A DNA stretch of 64,000 bases from Tolypeutes matacus (GCA_026826555.1 JAKSZT010054458.1:1519481-1583480); one strand, 5' to 3'. Counted from the first letter of the stretch, positions 11,037 to 21,224 are shown. The notes: generated by a model not told the origin, from the letters alone. Numbers and translations are program-made.

Positions 11037-11508
11037 TGTATCAGTCATGGTTATCCAGAGAAAAAGAATTGACAGGATCTGTGTGTGAATATATGTATAC
11101 ATATATTAAGAGATTTATATATTAAGAGATATATTTTAAGGTATTGGCTCACAAAATTGAGAGGGCCTATCTGTAGGTTAGGCCAGCAGGCTGGAAATTC
11201 CTTAAAGCCAATTTTGCAATCTTGAGTCTGAAATCTGTATGAAAGGTTTGCAGTCTGGAAACTTAGGCAAGAGTCAATGTAGTAGTCTTGAGGCAGAATT
11301 TCTTCTTCTTTGGAAAAATTCAATATTTGTTCATAAGGGTTTCAATTGATTATCCACATTATTGAGGGTAATCTCCTTTACTTAAAATCAACTGATTGTA
11401 GATGCTAATGATATTTACAAAACACTTTCACAGCAAAATCTAGCCTAGTGTTTGACCAAACAACTGGACACCATAGCCTAGCCAAGCTGACAAATAAAAT
11501 TAACCACA
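11037..11508 (-). mobile_element. ERVL provirus, 5' LTR (MLT2-like)
   Basis: The partner of 2850-3226. The left edge is tgtatcagtcatgg, followed by a t/a-rich patch, then ttaaggtattggctcaca, gagtcaatgtagtagtct, gaatttcttcttcttt and accatagcctagccaagc, ending taaccaca. The two LTRs are the same family in the same orientation. By eye they are strongly diverged, so the insertion is old. Flanking L1 sequence resumes at 11511. I could not confirm a 5-bp duplication. Confidence 0.8.
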
Positions 11509-11687
11509 GAAGTATTTTCAAGGATATATCCATTTCATCCAAGTTGTCATATTTAATGGCATAACATTCAAAATCCTCCATTGTTATCCTTTCAATGCCT
11601 GTAGGTACTGTAGTGGTGTCCCTTCTTTCATTCATGCTAGTGGTAATTTGTCTACTCTCTTTTTTTAATTCTTAAGAAGTTTGGTCA
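11509..11687 (-). mobile_element. L1 ORF2 fragment, antisense (right of the ERVL)
   Basis: Complement of L1 reverse-transcriptase sequence (ccatttcatccaagttgtca, gtccc-ttctttcattcatgc). It continues the L1 piece at 2655-2849 and continues again at 12334 after a short retroposon insertion. Confidence 0.7.
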
Positions 11688-12333
11688 ACACTGTGGGAGA
11701 TGTTTGTGTTGGATGTGGTGGGAGGTGTGGGAGGTGGGCAACATGGGAATCCCAGTGGGTTCCGTGTAATAGTTTAGGTAATCTAAGCACCTCTTAAAAT
11801 ATATGTATATATATATATATATAAATAACATTTTTGTAAGCAAATACACATATATGCATATATATTTATATATCATTTTGCAAATGTTTGTATGTAATGT
11901 GAGAATTTTGATTTTTACCCATAATNNNNNNNNNNNNNNNNNNNNNNNNNNNNNNNNNNNNNNNNNNNNNNNNNNNNNNNNNNNNNNNNNNNNNNNNNNN
12001 NNNNNNNNNNNNNNNNNNNNNNNNNNNNNNNNNNNNNNNNNNNNNNNNNNNNNNNNNNNNNNNNNNNNNNNNNNNNNNNNNNNNNNNNNNNNNNNNNNNN
12101 NNNNNNNNNNNNNNNNNNNNNNNNNNNNNNNNNNNNNNNNNNNNNNNNNNNNNNNNNNNNNNNNNNNNNNNNNNNNNNNNNNNNNNNNNNNNNNNNNNNN
12201 NNNNNNNNNNNNNNNNNNNNNNNNNNNNNNNNNNNNNNNNNNNNNNNNNNNNNNNNNNNNNNNNNNNNNNNNNNNNNNNNNNNNNNNNNNNNNNNNNNNN
12301 NNNNNNNNNNNNNNNNNNNNNNNNNAAAAAAAA
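11688..12333 (+). mobile_element. 5'-truncated L1-tailed retroposon containing an assembly gap
   Basis: It is flanked by an exact 14-base duplication aagaagtttggtca (11674-11687 and 12334-12347). The readable part, 11688-11925, is nearly identical to 25280-25529 (gtgggagatgtttgtg, gggtgggcaacatggg, a TA repeat, gaattttgatttttaccc). The A-rich tail resumes at 12326. Nearly everything between the known end and the tail is unknown bases. Confidence 0.85.
11926..12325. other. Assembly gap, 400 N
   Basis: Exactly 400 unknown bases, inside the A-rich tail of the retroposon at 11688-12333. In the related copy at 25147-25559 the same interval is only about 30 bases of A-rich tail, so the nominal gap size may be wrong. 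Confidence 0.98.
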
Positions 12334-14743
12334 AAGAAGTTTGGTCACATCAATTTTAATGATCTTTTCAAAGACACAGCTTTTGGTTTCACTGATTTTT
12401 TCTTTTATTCATCTATATTGTATTTCTTTGGTTTCTGTTCATTTAAAGAATTATTTCCTTCCTTTTACTGTCTTTTGATTTAATTTGCTTTTCATTTAGG
12501 AGCTTCCTAAATTAGGAGCTTAGATCATTGATTTTAGACTTTTTTTTTCTAATATAAATAATTAAAAATATAAGTATTTTCTCCAAACACTGGCTTAGCT
12601 GCATCTCACACATTTTCATCTGTTTGTATTCATTATCACTAAGTTCAAAATATTTTCTAACTTCTTTGGAGTTTATTTCTTAGTCCATGGTTTAATTTCA
12701 TATATTTGGGGCTTTTTCTGGTGTTTTATTATTTTTTAATTCTAATTTATCTCCAACATGGTCATACAAATAATCAGTAATATTTCAAACTTTTGAAATA
12801 AATTAAGACTTATTTAAGGTCCTGTATAAGGATCTGTAACATCTTGAAAAATGCGTGCTCTGCATTTGTTGTGAATATCGATAATAATAGTTTTATAACT
12901 GTCAAAATACGTTAACACAGTAGATCGTTCCATTCAGATATTCTATATTCTTACTGATTTTTTTTTTTTTTTTTTTTTTTGGTCTGTTGTTGTGCCAATT
13001 ACTGAAAGAAGTGTGGTGAAGTCTCCAATTATGATTGTGGATTTGTATATTTCTCCCTTTAGTTTTTTTCAGGGTTGCATCATATAATTTCAAATTCTGC
13101 TTCAAAATCTGTTACTAGGCTCATATACACTTATAATTTTTATATCTTCCTGATCTGTTGACCCTTTTATTATTAACAAGTGTCTCTTTTTATCTTTACA
13201 TCTATTTTTAAAAACTTAACATAGGGAAGCGGCTGTGGCTCAATCAGTAGGGCTCCCGTTTACCATATGGGAGGCCCCGGGTTCGGTTCCTGGGGCCTCC
13301 TGGTGAAGGCAAGCCCGCCCGCACGGCGTGGTTAGCTGACCCAGCAAGCACAAGCAGCAAGGGGGGGATAAATGAATAAATAAAAAAAAAAAAAAAAAAA
13401 AAAACTTAACATAGGTTCTCTGGCTTTGTTATACTTATTATTTATATAATATATCTTTTTCTGGCTGGTTACTTTAAATCTATTTGCTTCTTTGTATTTA
13501 AAGTGTGTCTCATATAGAGCATATATAATTGATCTCTTCTTTTTATTTTTAATTTGACAATCTCTGACTTCTAATTAGAGTATTTAGTCCCTTTATATAT
13601 AATTATTGATATGGTTACCTTTACATGTTTGGTTTTATTATTTTTATATTCTTTTAATCCTTTCTTCATCCTTTTCTGTTTTCTATTGTGTTAAACAAAT
13701 ATTATTTCCATTTTAATTCCTCTATTGACTTTCAGCTATATCTCCTTGCATTATTTTTTAGTGGCTGCTCTAGGGAATATCATATGCATCTTTAACTTAT
13801 TCCAATCTATTTAGAGTTAAGATTTAATTAATTCAGGTATAATATCGGAACCTTGCAATAGTGTATTTCCATTTACTACTCCAGTCCTTAGGGCTATTGC
13901 TACTTAGTGCTATATCATGTCTGCATATTTTGTAAATTCATCAAATACAGTGTATTAAGGCCTGATTTAAGCAGTCATGCCTTTTAAAGAAGAAATGGAG
14001 GAAAAAGAAAAACATGTAAATTTATTATTTTATATTTACCCACAATTTACTATTTCTTTAGATTTGATTTTCTTCCTATACTTGAGTTGCTATCTAGTGA
14101 CATTTCCTTTCAGCATAAAGAAATTCTGTTAGCATTTTTAGAATGCTAATCTATTGGTGAAAAACGTCTTTGCTTTAGCTTATCTGAAAAATGCCTTCAT
14201 TTTGTTGTCATTTTTAGAAATATTTTTCACTAGAAATTGAATTCTTAGTGGACATTTTTTTTCTTCAGAACTTTGAATATATTTTCCAATATTTTCTGTT
14301 TCCACAGTATCTTTATAAGATGTCAGCCAGTAATCCTGTAGTTGTTTCCTTGTATAAAATATGCCATTTTCCTGTTGCTTCTTTCAGTATTTCTTCTTTA
14401 AATTGGCTCTCAGCAGTTTGATCATGAAGTGCCTAATAGTTTCTTTATATTCATTCTACTTGGAGTTCACTGAGTTTCTTGGATCTGTTAAGGAGTATTT
14501 TGCATAAAATTTGGGAAATTTTCAGCCATTATTTCTTTAAATATTTTTTTCTGCCCTACCTCCTGAGATTCCAATTCCACAAATTTTGAACTGTTTCATA
14601 TTGTCTTAAATGTCTCTGAAGTCCTGTTCATTTTTCTTCAATATTTTAAACTCTTTGTTCTTTAGGTAGAGAAATTTCCATTGATATGTCCTCAAGTTCA
14701 CTGATTATTTCTTCTGCCTTTTCAAACCTATTTTTTAACCCAT
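12334..14743 (-). mobile_element. L1 LINE ORF2 to 5' region, antisense
   Basis: Long T-rich plus-strand sequence that is the complement of L1: gatcttttcaaagacacagc, tttagttttttcagggttgc, and near 14500-14600 tcagccattatttctttaaa. The order continues from 11509-11687. It is interrupted by the SINE at 13226-13400 and by the ERV at 14744-17578. No frame is open. Confidence 0.7.
13226..13400 (+). mobile_element. DAS-type tRNA SINE, short form
   Basis: Head gaagcggctgtggctcaatc (A box), gttcggttcc B box, short GC-rich body and a 20+ A tail. It is flanked by the exact duplication aaaacttaacatagg (13211-13225 and 13401-13415). Low divergence between the two duplications suggests a fairly recent insertion. 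Confidence 0.93.
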
Positions 14744-15328
14744 TGTAGCAATTTGGCAGTTTGATATAGTTATGAATTCAAAAAATAGATATTGGATTAT
14801 ATTTGTAAACTGGTCTGTTAATCTGGGAATGATTAAGTTATGATTAGGGCATTGACTGGACGACATCAATAGGGTGTTAAGCCCCACCCTTAGTGGGTGG
14901 GGTCTCAAAGATAAAAGACATGGCAAAGGACAGTGTTGGAGCAGTTTTGAGTGGGAGTTGTGATGCAGAGTCTTGCGCTAGAGCCCTAGGAAGTAGCGTA
15001 CAAAGGAGCTTGGTCATGAGGAAAGAGAGAAGGCCCTGGGAAGAGAAGCAAGCCATCTGCCTGATAGTCTACAGTTGGCCTTGTGGCACAAATCAAGCCT
15101 GAGCCCAGAGAGAGGCAAGCCCTGGGAAGACAGGAACCCAAGAAGCCTGAACCCTGGCAAACGTCGACAGCTGTCTTGCTCCAACACGTGGCAACAGACT
15201 TTAGTGAAGGAAGAAACTTATGCTTTATGGCCTGGTAACTGTAAGCTTCTACCCCAAATAAATACTCTTTATAAAGACCAACAGACTTCTGGTATTTTGC
15301 ATCAGCACCCCTTTGGCTGACTAATACA
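14744..15328 (+). mobile_element. 5' LTR of a compact non-autonomous ERV (family 1)
   Basis: 585 bp from tgtagcaat to ctaataca. Within it: a perfect 8-bp inverted repeat ccccaccc/gggtgggg (14882-14889 and 14895-14902), a TATA-like ataaaag at 14911-14917 and an AATAAA at 15257-15262. By eye it is about 90% identical to the 3' LTR at 16993-17578. Upstream cccat (14739-14743) and downstream cctat (17579-17583) make a 5-bp target duplication with one change. Confidence 0.93.
14882..14917 (+). promoter_or_regulatory. LTR core promoter candidate: GC-rich hairpin plus TATA-like box
   Basis: The perfect inverted repeat ccccaccc/gggtgggg lies 8 bases ahead of ataaaag. The arrangement recurs in the LTR at 800-1367, where the stem is intact, and in the 3' LTR, where the stem has a mismatch. 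GC-box-like and TATA-like signals are usual in U3. Promoter activity is inferred, not shown. Confidence 0.45.
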
Positions 15329-15373
15329 GAATTTGGTACCGAGGAGTAGGGAAATGCTTTTGCAATTACCAAA
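15329..15373 (+). other. ERV leader with primer-binding-site area
   Basis: Directly after the LTR comes gaatttggtaccgaggag, equivalent in place and form to ttggtaccggga after the LTR at 24362-24787 and to ttttggtactgac (minus strand) after 11037-11508. The TGGTAC start suggests the tRNA-priming site of ERVL-class elements. I do not assign the tRNA. The gag-like ATG follows at 15374. Confidence 0.6.
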
Positions 15374-16057
15374 ATGTTGGAATGGTTTTATAAATGGGTA
15401 AGGGATATTTTTTGGAGGAATTGTGAAATGCTTGATGGAAAAGGCCTAGATCGCTTTGAAGAAACTGCTGATAGCAATATGTATGCTAAAGAGACTTTTA
15501 ATGATGCCTTAGAAGTAAATGATGAAACTAGTATTGGAAACTGGAGGAAAGGCGATCTGTGTTTTAAAGTAGTAGAGAACTCAGCAAGATTAACTCCTGG
15601 TGTTATATGGAAGACAGAATTTGAAAATGGCGAACCTGAGCATTTAGCTGAAGAACTTTCCAAAGTAAACCCAGAGAATGTGGCTTGGCTTCTCCTTGCA
15701 GCTTATAGCAAAATGCTAGATGAAAGAAATACACTAAGGACTGAACTCTTGGGCACAAAGAAAACAAAAACTGATCCCAGAAATTCCACGCCTCTGGAAA
15801 TCGAGCTGCCAGACAAAAGTGCCCCATTTGAAGACTTAACTAAACTTGGAACTTGTGAATCAGGATTGAAGATGCAGTTATCTCGGAAAGACTTGTGGAA
15901 AGTCTTACTGTCTGATGGCTTGGACCCCTGCTTCTTGCATGCTAAACCAACAAGGTTTTTCAGAGCGCTGTATGAACAAAACCATTGTCAGCTTGGACTA
16001 AAAGGGACATGGAAAGGAGAGATTGAAGAAGAAACAGCTTTAAAGAGAAAACCATAG
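15374..16057 (+). CDS. Open gag-like ORF of the non-autonomous ERV (227 aa)
   Basis: An uninterrupted 227-codon frame opening MLEWFYKWVRDIF 45 bases after the 5' LTR and ending ALKRKP at a TAG. I infer a gag-related product from its position and from resemblance to the leader/gag part of ERVL-type elements; no enzymatic motif, zinc knuckle or protease is visible. The protein is acidic and helical in the first half (FEETADS, EHLAEELSKVNPEN, AWLLLAAYSKM) and basic at the end. In the 5717-7001 copy the block LSRKDLWKVLLSD is identical in protein although 6 of its 13 codons differ, all synonymously. Whether it is still expressed is unknown. There is no pol, so the element would need proteins from another ERV. 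Confidence 0.7.
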   Translation: MLEWFYKWVRDIFWRNCEMLDGKGLDRFEETADSNMYAKETFNDALEVNDETSIGNWRKGDLCFKVVENSARLTPGVIWKTEFENGEPEHLAEELSKVNPENVAWLLLAAYSKMLDERNTLRTELLGTKKTKTDPRNSTPLEIELPDKSAPFEDLTKLGTCESGLKMQLSRKDLWKVLLSDGLDPCFLHAKPTRFFRALYEQNHCQLGLKGTWKGEIEEETALKRKP

Positions 16058-16110
16058 AAACTGAGATCTGGAATTAAGACATTGCCTTGGGCCAAGAGAG
16101 AAGCCCCACC

Positions 16111-16600
16111 CATGTGTACAGAGAGGGTGAGTTTGCCCCAGCAGTTGAAGAGGGTGGATGTTCCCACCCGATATTCTTTGGAGAGTTTTGCTGCCCCAGG
16201 GTACAGGGAGGATGGAACACATTCCACAAAGATTAGGGTGGTTAAGGTCAGCACCCCATAGGTCTGAGAGGAGTGTGCCTGTCCCCCATGGATTAGGGAA
16301 GGCCAGGTGGTCAAATCATTGCTCTGTGAGGGTTGAGCCTTATGCTGAAGGTTAGAGAAGGCCAGGTGGTCAACTTGTTTCTCTGAGAGGGTTCATCCTG
16401 TATGCCAAAGTTTAGGGAAGACCAGGTGGTCAACTCATTGCTCTGAGAAGGTTGAGCCTGTAAGCCAAAGATTAGGGGCAATGTTGTCTTCACCTCACAG
16501 TACTAGGGGAGCTAGGACTCTAACCCAAATATTGGGTAAGGTGTGGCAATCACCCCAACATTCTTGTAGGGTGATGTCCGGAGCTTGGTCGACACCCAGA
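16111..16600 (+). repeat. 60-bp tandem array downstream of the gag-like ORF
   Basis: Clear units of exactly 60 bp start at 16231, 16291, 16351, 16411, 16471 and 16531 with gattaggg-, gttagaga-, tttaggga-, attagggg- and attgggta-like openings, each followed by ggtggtca-like and gagggttgagcct-like cores. Weaker units extend left to about 16111. Units at 16291-16470 are the most alike. The period is a multiple of three, and the antisense frame shows a 20-residue repeat, but stops and the lack of one long frame argue against a protein repeat. The copy at 5717-7001 has related repeats. Confidence 0.8.
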
Positions 16601-16992
16601 TGCTTGATGAACCAAGAAAATGGCCATTGGGCAAGCCTGTGGAAAGGGTGGCCCCAAGGAGAAGAAACCACGTCTTAAGAATTATTCTCAGACTTTGAAA
16701 TCAAATGGAGGATGCCCCATAGGTTTACTGAACTGTAGAGGACCTATGACTCATGTTTAACCTCCCAATTTCTGCTTATGGTAATGAAAATGTTTATTCT
16801 TTGCCTTTCTATTTGTGTATTGGAAGCAGGTAAATTGTTTTGTAAGTTTCAGAGGTCTATAGCAGATAGGACTTTGCCCCAAGACAAACTGTATTTCTTT
16901 CAACTGACTATGATATGATTTTGTACTTGCATTGTTACTGATTTAAAGTTTTTTGAATATTGTAATGTATTTTTGGAATTCAGAGGGTGAAG
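16601..16992 (+). other. ERV internal 3' region up to the polypurine-like stretch
   Basis: It aligns with 6590-7001 of the partial copy (tctcagactttcaaat..aatgga, attggaagcaggta). It ends in cagagggtgaag just before the 3' LTR, the place of a polypurine tract. There is no pol or env. Confidence 0.65.
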
Positions 16993-17578
16993 TGTAGCAG
17001 TTTGGCAGTTTGATATAGTTATGAATTCCAAAAATAGATATTGGATTATGCTTGTAAACTGGTCTGTTAATCTGGGAATGATTAAGTTATGACTAGGGCA
17101 TTGACTGGGCCACGTCAATAGGGCGTTGAGCCCCACCCCTTGGTGTGTGGGGTCTCGAAGATAAAAGACATGGCAAAGGACAGTGTTGGAGCAGTTTTGA
17201 GTGGGAGTTGTTATGTGGAGTCTTGAACTAGAGCCCTGGGAAGTAGCGTACAGAGGAGCTTGGTTGCGAGGAAAGGGAGAAGGCCCTGGAAAGAGAAGCA
17301 GGCTATTTGCCTGATAGTCTACAGCTGGCCTGTGGCACAAAAGTAAGCCTAAACCCAGAGAGAGGCAAGCCCCAGGAAGAGAGGAAATCAAGAAGTCTGA
17401 ACCCTGGCAAACGTCAGCAGCTGTCATGCTCCAACACGTGGCAACAGACTTTGGTGAAGGAAGAAACTTATGATTTATGGCCTGGTAACTGTATAAATCT
17501 ACCCCAAATAAATACTCTTTATAAAGACCAACAGAGTTCTGGTATTTTGCATCAGCACCCCTTTGGCTGACTAATACA
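16993..17578 (+). mobile_element. 3' LTR of the compact ERV (family 1)
   Basis: 586 bp from tgtagcagtttgg to ctaataca, pairing with 14744-15328. The GC-rich hairpin arm is imperfect (ggtgtgtgggg), while AATAAA is kept near 17506. The antisense 230-codon frame across it is an LTR by-product that also occurs in part in the other LTR copies. Confidence 0.93.
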
Positions 17579-17583
17579 CCTAT

Positions 17584-18540
17584 CAAATGCAATTTTTATT
17601 TCAGCTACTGTACTTTCCAACTCTAGAATTTCTATTTTTAAAATTATTTTCTAGCTCTCAACTAAAATTATCCATTTGTTCTTCCACTGACACCATAGTT
17701 TACTTTAATTAAAAAACAAACTTCTTTAATTTCTTGAACAGATTTATAATAGCTAACTTGACCCCTCTGTCTGCTAAATCCAACAGCTGGGCCCACTCAA
17801 AGACAGTTTCTATTGACTGCTTTTTCTTCCCAAGTATGGGTCACACTTCCCTGTATAGTAATTTCTGGTTGAAAAAATTGATATTGTAGATAAAATATTC
17901 CAGGAGTTCAGAATTCTGTTTTGTTCTTTGAATGATTATTGGCATTTTCATTCAAATAAGCAATTATCTTGTTCGGACTCTTACTTTGCAATCTGTCTTC
18001 CCTATACTATGCAGCAGTTGATATCTCTGACCAGTCATTAGTTCTTTCCATTGTTGCTTTTTTTAGCTAGGTCCCCAGGAAATCCCTGCTGTGCCTGCAT
18101 AATTTGAGGATTAATAAGAGATTTGAGCAGAGACAGAGATCATCCTCCTTGTGTTTCCTTCCTAGCAATTCCCCTGCAATTTCCAGATAACTCTTCCTGG
18201 TTTGGGCACTGTCCTCTGATACTTTGAACCCATAAGGTTTCAACTTTCTGCTGATCAAACTGCACATTATGTACAATTATAAAAAGCAGGAAAATCAAAT
18301 AAATATTCCCTTGTAGCTCTATCTTTCAAGAGTAGGTTTCTGTAAGGTTTCTGTCTGCTTTTTCACTGAGCTCCTTTGAGGTCACCCCTCATACTCCTAT
18401 TTACATAGTTTAGCTGCTAACCATGGATTTGGTTAGACTTTACACTCAGAATTTGCTTTTCATTCTTTTTGTAGTTCTTTCACTACCAGGATTTCATCTG
18501 TTAATTTCCAACTGCTTTCTAGCCCTTAACGCCAATCATG
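17584..18540 (-). mobile_element. L1 5'-region fragment, antisense (right end of the split L1)
   Basis: Continues 12334-14743 after the ERV. The stretch near 17740-17850 (gctaaatccaacagctggg, cttcccaagtatgggtcac) resembles the complement of old L1 5'/ORF1 sequence and parallels 41560-41690. Homology fades past about 18.1 kb, so the right end is uncertain. Confidence 0.5.
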
Positions 18541-19291
18541 GTCACCTTTAACCCATATATGGCTGTTTCAAAATCCATAAATGTGGGGGATGAGGAGAAC
18601 CCTCAGGTGAGAAAGCCAAAAACTCAGAATTCTTCACTCTCCCAGTTTCTGGTTTTGGATGGTTCCCAGTGTCCTAAAAAGGTATCTGGTTTTTATAATT
18701 ATTACCTATGGGAGGGTTCATGTAATCCCTTCAAAAATCTACCATTACTAGAAATCTGTCATCAACTCTTTACAAATCAGGAAATAAGGATTAGAAAAGT
18801 TACATAGATGGTGAGTGTAGGGCTAGAATTTTTAATAATTAGACTCACCTAATTCTAAAGCCTGACCTTTCCTTGCTATCCTCCTGATATTTCTCTATTA
18901 CATGTATAAAGGACCAGAGTCTATTAGGCCAAGAAATACTTTAATAACACAAAATGTAGTATTAAATAAAATGTAGTATTAAATGCTTCCCTTCCATCTA
19001 CATATAACCAATTAACAAAAACTTGATATTGTATTAATTTGAATTCAGTAGTGATCTGCGTAGGGATGACTATGATATTCTATTGAATTCAACTAAATTT
19101 ATGAGTGGAAATAAAAATGCTTTGTAAATTATTTCCAAAATTATATTTTAGTTTCCTAATTTCATATTTTATATGAGGGGGGGTGATAAAATGATCAATT
19201 CATCTTCTAACATCACTCCTAATCGAAATATATCTACAATAAAGTATTTAGAAAACCAAGCTATCCAATTGTATTAGAAATAAGAAAATAC
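18541..19291. other. SCLT1 intron, old sequence with a MIR trace
   Basis: No gene seen. About 18755-18900 looks like an antisense MIR (tttacaaatcaggaaataag, then ggctagaatt). The rest is unassigned AT-rich intron. Confidence 0.5.
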
Positions 19292-19382
19292 CTTCTTTTG
19301 CATCTGTTCTTGAAGATCCTCAGTCATTTTCGTTAACTCTTCCACTTTTGCTGTTGAAACTCTCAGATCTAACTTGGACTGC
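19292..19382 (-). CDS. SCLT1: SCLT1 internal coding exon (fifth and last in the window)
   Basis: A 91-bp exon: one base finishing the split Arg codon, then 30 codons beginning QSKLDLRVSTAKVEELTKMT and ending QMQKK. Human SCLT1 has the same motif pattern (coiled coil, EDLQ.QM.KK) near residues 230-259. The acceptor is a good polypyrimidine tract ending gttag and the donor is gtattt. The intron upstream of it in the gene (19383-44606) is about 25 kb. The following coding exon, expected to begin near EKD in the human protein, was not found in 1-19291, so the downstream intron exceeds 19 kb. Confidence 0.95.
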
Positions 19383-20315
19383 CTAACAAAGAAAGTTAAT
19401 TAATGAACATTGGTTTCATAGACCATAAAGAATAAAAAATTAGAAATTTAAATTTTACAAAATCAGTACTAACTTTTGTGTACCTAAAAATGGATCTAAG
19501 GGGTAAATTTTATTAGATAAAATATATGTGAAAGGGACTTTCCAGAAAACATATAGCCGAATGGAGGTGGTGGTGTAAAGTGGGAGTCATTAATACTTTA
19601 TTTGGGTGAACTATATTTTATATTTAAATAATTCATTTCACGAAAAAGAACTTTGTTACCTTGAAAAATTACCCAACAACAGTGCCACTGCACTAAATAG
19701 AATATAGTTGTATCTATAATTTCTTGAAGTTGTAAGGTTAGAGAAATATTATAGATTAGCTTTTTCATGAATATAAATTTAAATATCTCAATCATTCCTT
19801 AAACATGAGAAATATGTATTTATATAACCTCTTAACATAATAAAAGATTTGTCCCATGATGGCATAATATCTACTCTCTTTAGAGTAGGTGCAAAAGACA
19901 AAAAAGCTAAAAATTTTAAATGATGTAGAAGTATTAAATAAGTTTCAATATCTTTTTGACTACCATAGGAAATGATTTTAGTAGAATATCAAAAGACTTT
20001 CTGAAACAGAATTTAAAAAATTTAATATCACACCAATTAAGCACTATGTGAATACAGAACACTTCAATTATATTTAAGAATATTTGTTTAGGAAGTAAGC
20101 TTATATTGTAAGAACTGCCCGTATTTATTTCTTAATTATATTTTATGTATATTTTATAAATGCAAATCATATTAGTGCTATTGAACTTAAATTATTTACT
20201 GCACAACTCACAAGTAAATTGTAATTTACTTAAGATTCTTTAACAGTATTTATAGTTACATTATTGATTAAAATAAAACAATAGGAAATAAAAAAATTAA
20301 TAGCTAAATTATATC
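19383..20315. other. SCLT1 intron, AT-rich, nothing recognised
   Basis: Unique-looking, about two thirds A+T or more, with no open frame above 65 codons, no recognisable repeat and no RNA gene. Confidence 0.6.
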
Positions 20316-20470
20316 AGGTATTTACTAGGTTCCAGGAACTGTCCTAAATGCTTTGCAGACATTATCTCTTTAATACTCACAATAACTGTGTGAATTAAAT
20401 CCTGTTATTATATCAAACTGAAGTTGAGAGTGAGGTTGACATAGGTAAAGCAATTTACCAAAGGATTCAC
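20316..20470 (-). repeat. MIR SINE, antisense
   Basis: The text tttactaggttccaggaact, gtcctaaatgctttgcag and ctttaatactcacaataact is a diverged complement of the MIR 3' half. Confidence 0.75.
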
Positions 20471-21029
20471 AATAAATACTCCCACAAATTAGTTCCAATA
20501 ATATTTTATAAGATTATACATAAGAAAATAATTTGCTTTAAATAAATCCAGTTATAAAAATCTGAATTTATCAACCATAAAATAGATCTTTCCACTTGCA
20601 AAGTGATTCATCAAATGACAAAACAAAAAAACCCAACAAACAAAACCAAAAAACACCTTACACTGATACATTTAAAATCTAATTTAGGCTTAAAAGTAAT
20701 TTCAGGAGAGCATCTACTATATAAATCAACATATGAATCTACCAGCTATAAAATTCCATATATTTTAAAAGGAAAAGTTTAAGAGTAAGTTATTTCAGTA
20801 GTAATGATAAAATTGAGAAAACTTTGAATGAGCATATTATCCATACTAATTTTGCTTTCTTGCCTTCAGAAAGGGGATAGTAATGCTTGTTCTACTTGTG
20901 TCACAGAGTTGATGAACAAGTCAAAACAGATGATGTACATTTAAGTGCACTGTAAACTGTAAACAAAATGTAAGGTTATAGTATGACTAAGAAAAAAAAA
21001 AATCCATTAAAGACACAGAGGAAGTAAGA

Positions 21030-21150
21030 TGCAAAGTGGAAAACTAGAGTCAGGAACCCAGTTCTGTCAGTAACTAGTAATGTGGCCTTTTGCAATTCAC
21101 TTGATCACACTGAGCTTTAGTGACCTCATATCCAGCAACAGGGAAGTGGA
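21030..21150 (+). repeat. MIR SINE
   Basis: Contains agagtcaggaacccagttct, cagtaactagtaatgtggcc and tcacttgatcacactgagct, in the order of the MIR core. Confidence 0.7.
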
Positions 21151-21224
21151 TTAGATAATCTGCCAATACCAAAACTCTGTAACAGTTGCATCCCTCATTT
21201 CTATTTAATTTTCTTAATGAATCT

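Noticed and set aside
11803..12483. 226-codon plus and 160-codon minus frames across the gap
   Set aside because: They are made almost entirely of unknown bases translated as X.
13226..13300. tRNA gene, because of clear A and B boxes
   Set aside because: The sequence continues into a SINE body with an A-tail and target duplications; it is a tRNA-derived SINE, not a tRNA gene.
16231..16590. CRISPR-like array, because of exact 60-bp spacing
   Set aside because: Repeats are directly adjacent without unique spacers, lie inside an endogenous retrovirus and are in mammalian DNA.
16900..17592. 230-codon minus-strand frame
   Set aside because: It lies across an LTR; equivalent antisense frames occur in the other LTR copies, so it reflects stop-poor LTR sequence.
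1..19291. Next downstream SCLT1 exon
   Set aside because: I looked for the expected continuation of the coiled coil after QMQKK on the minus strand and found no matching stretch with splice sites; most of this interval is identified repeat. The 400-N gap cannot be excluded but lies inside a young retroposon.
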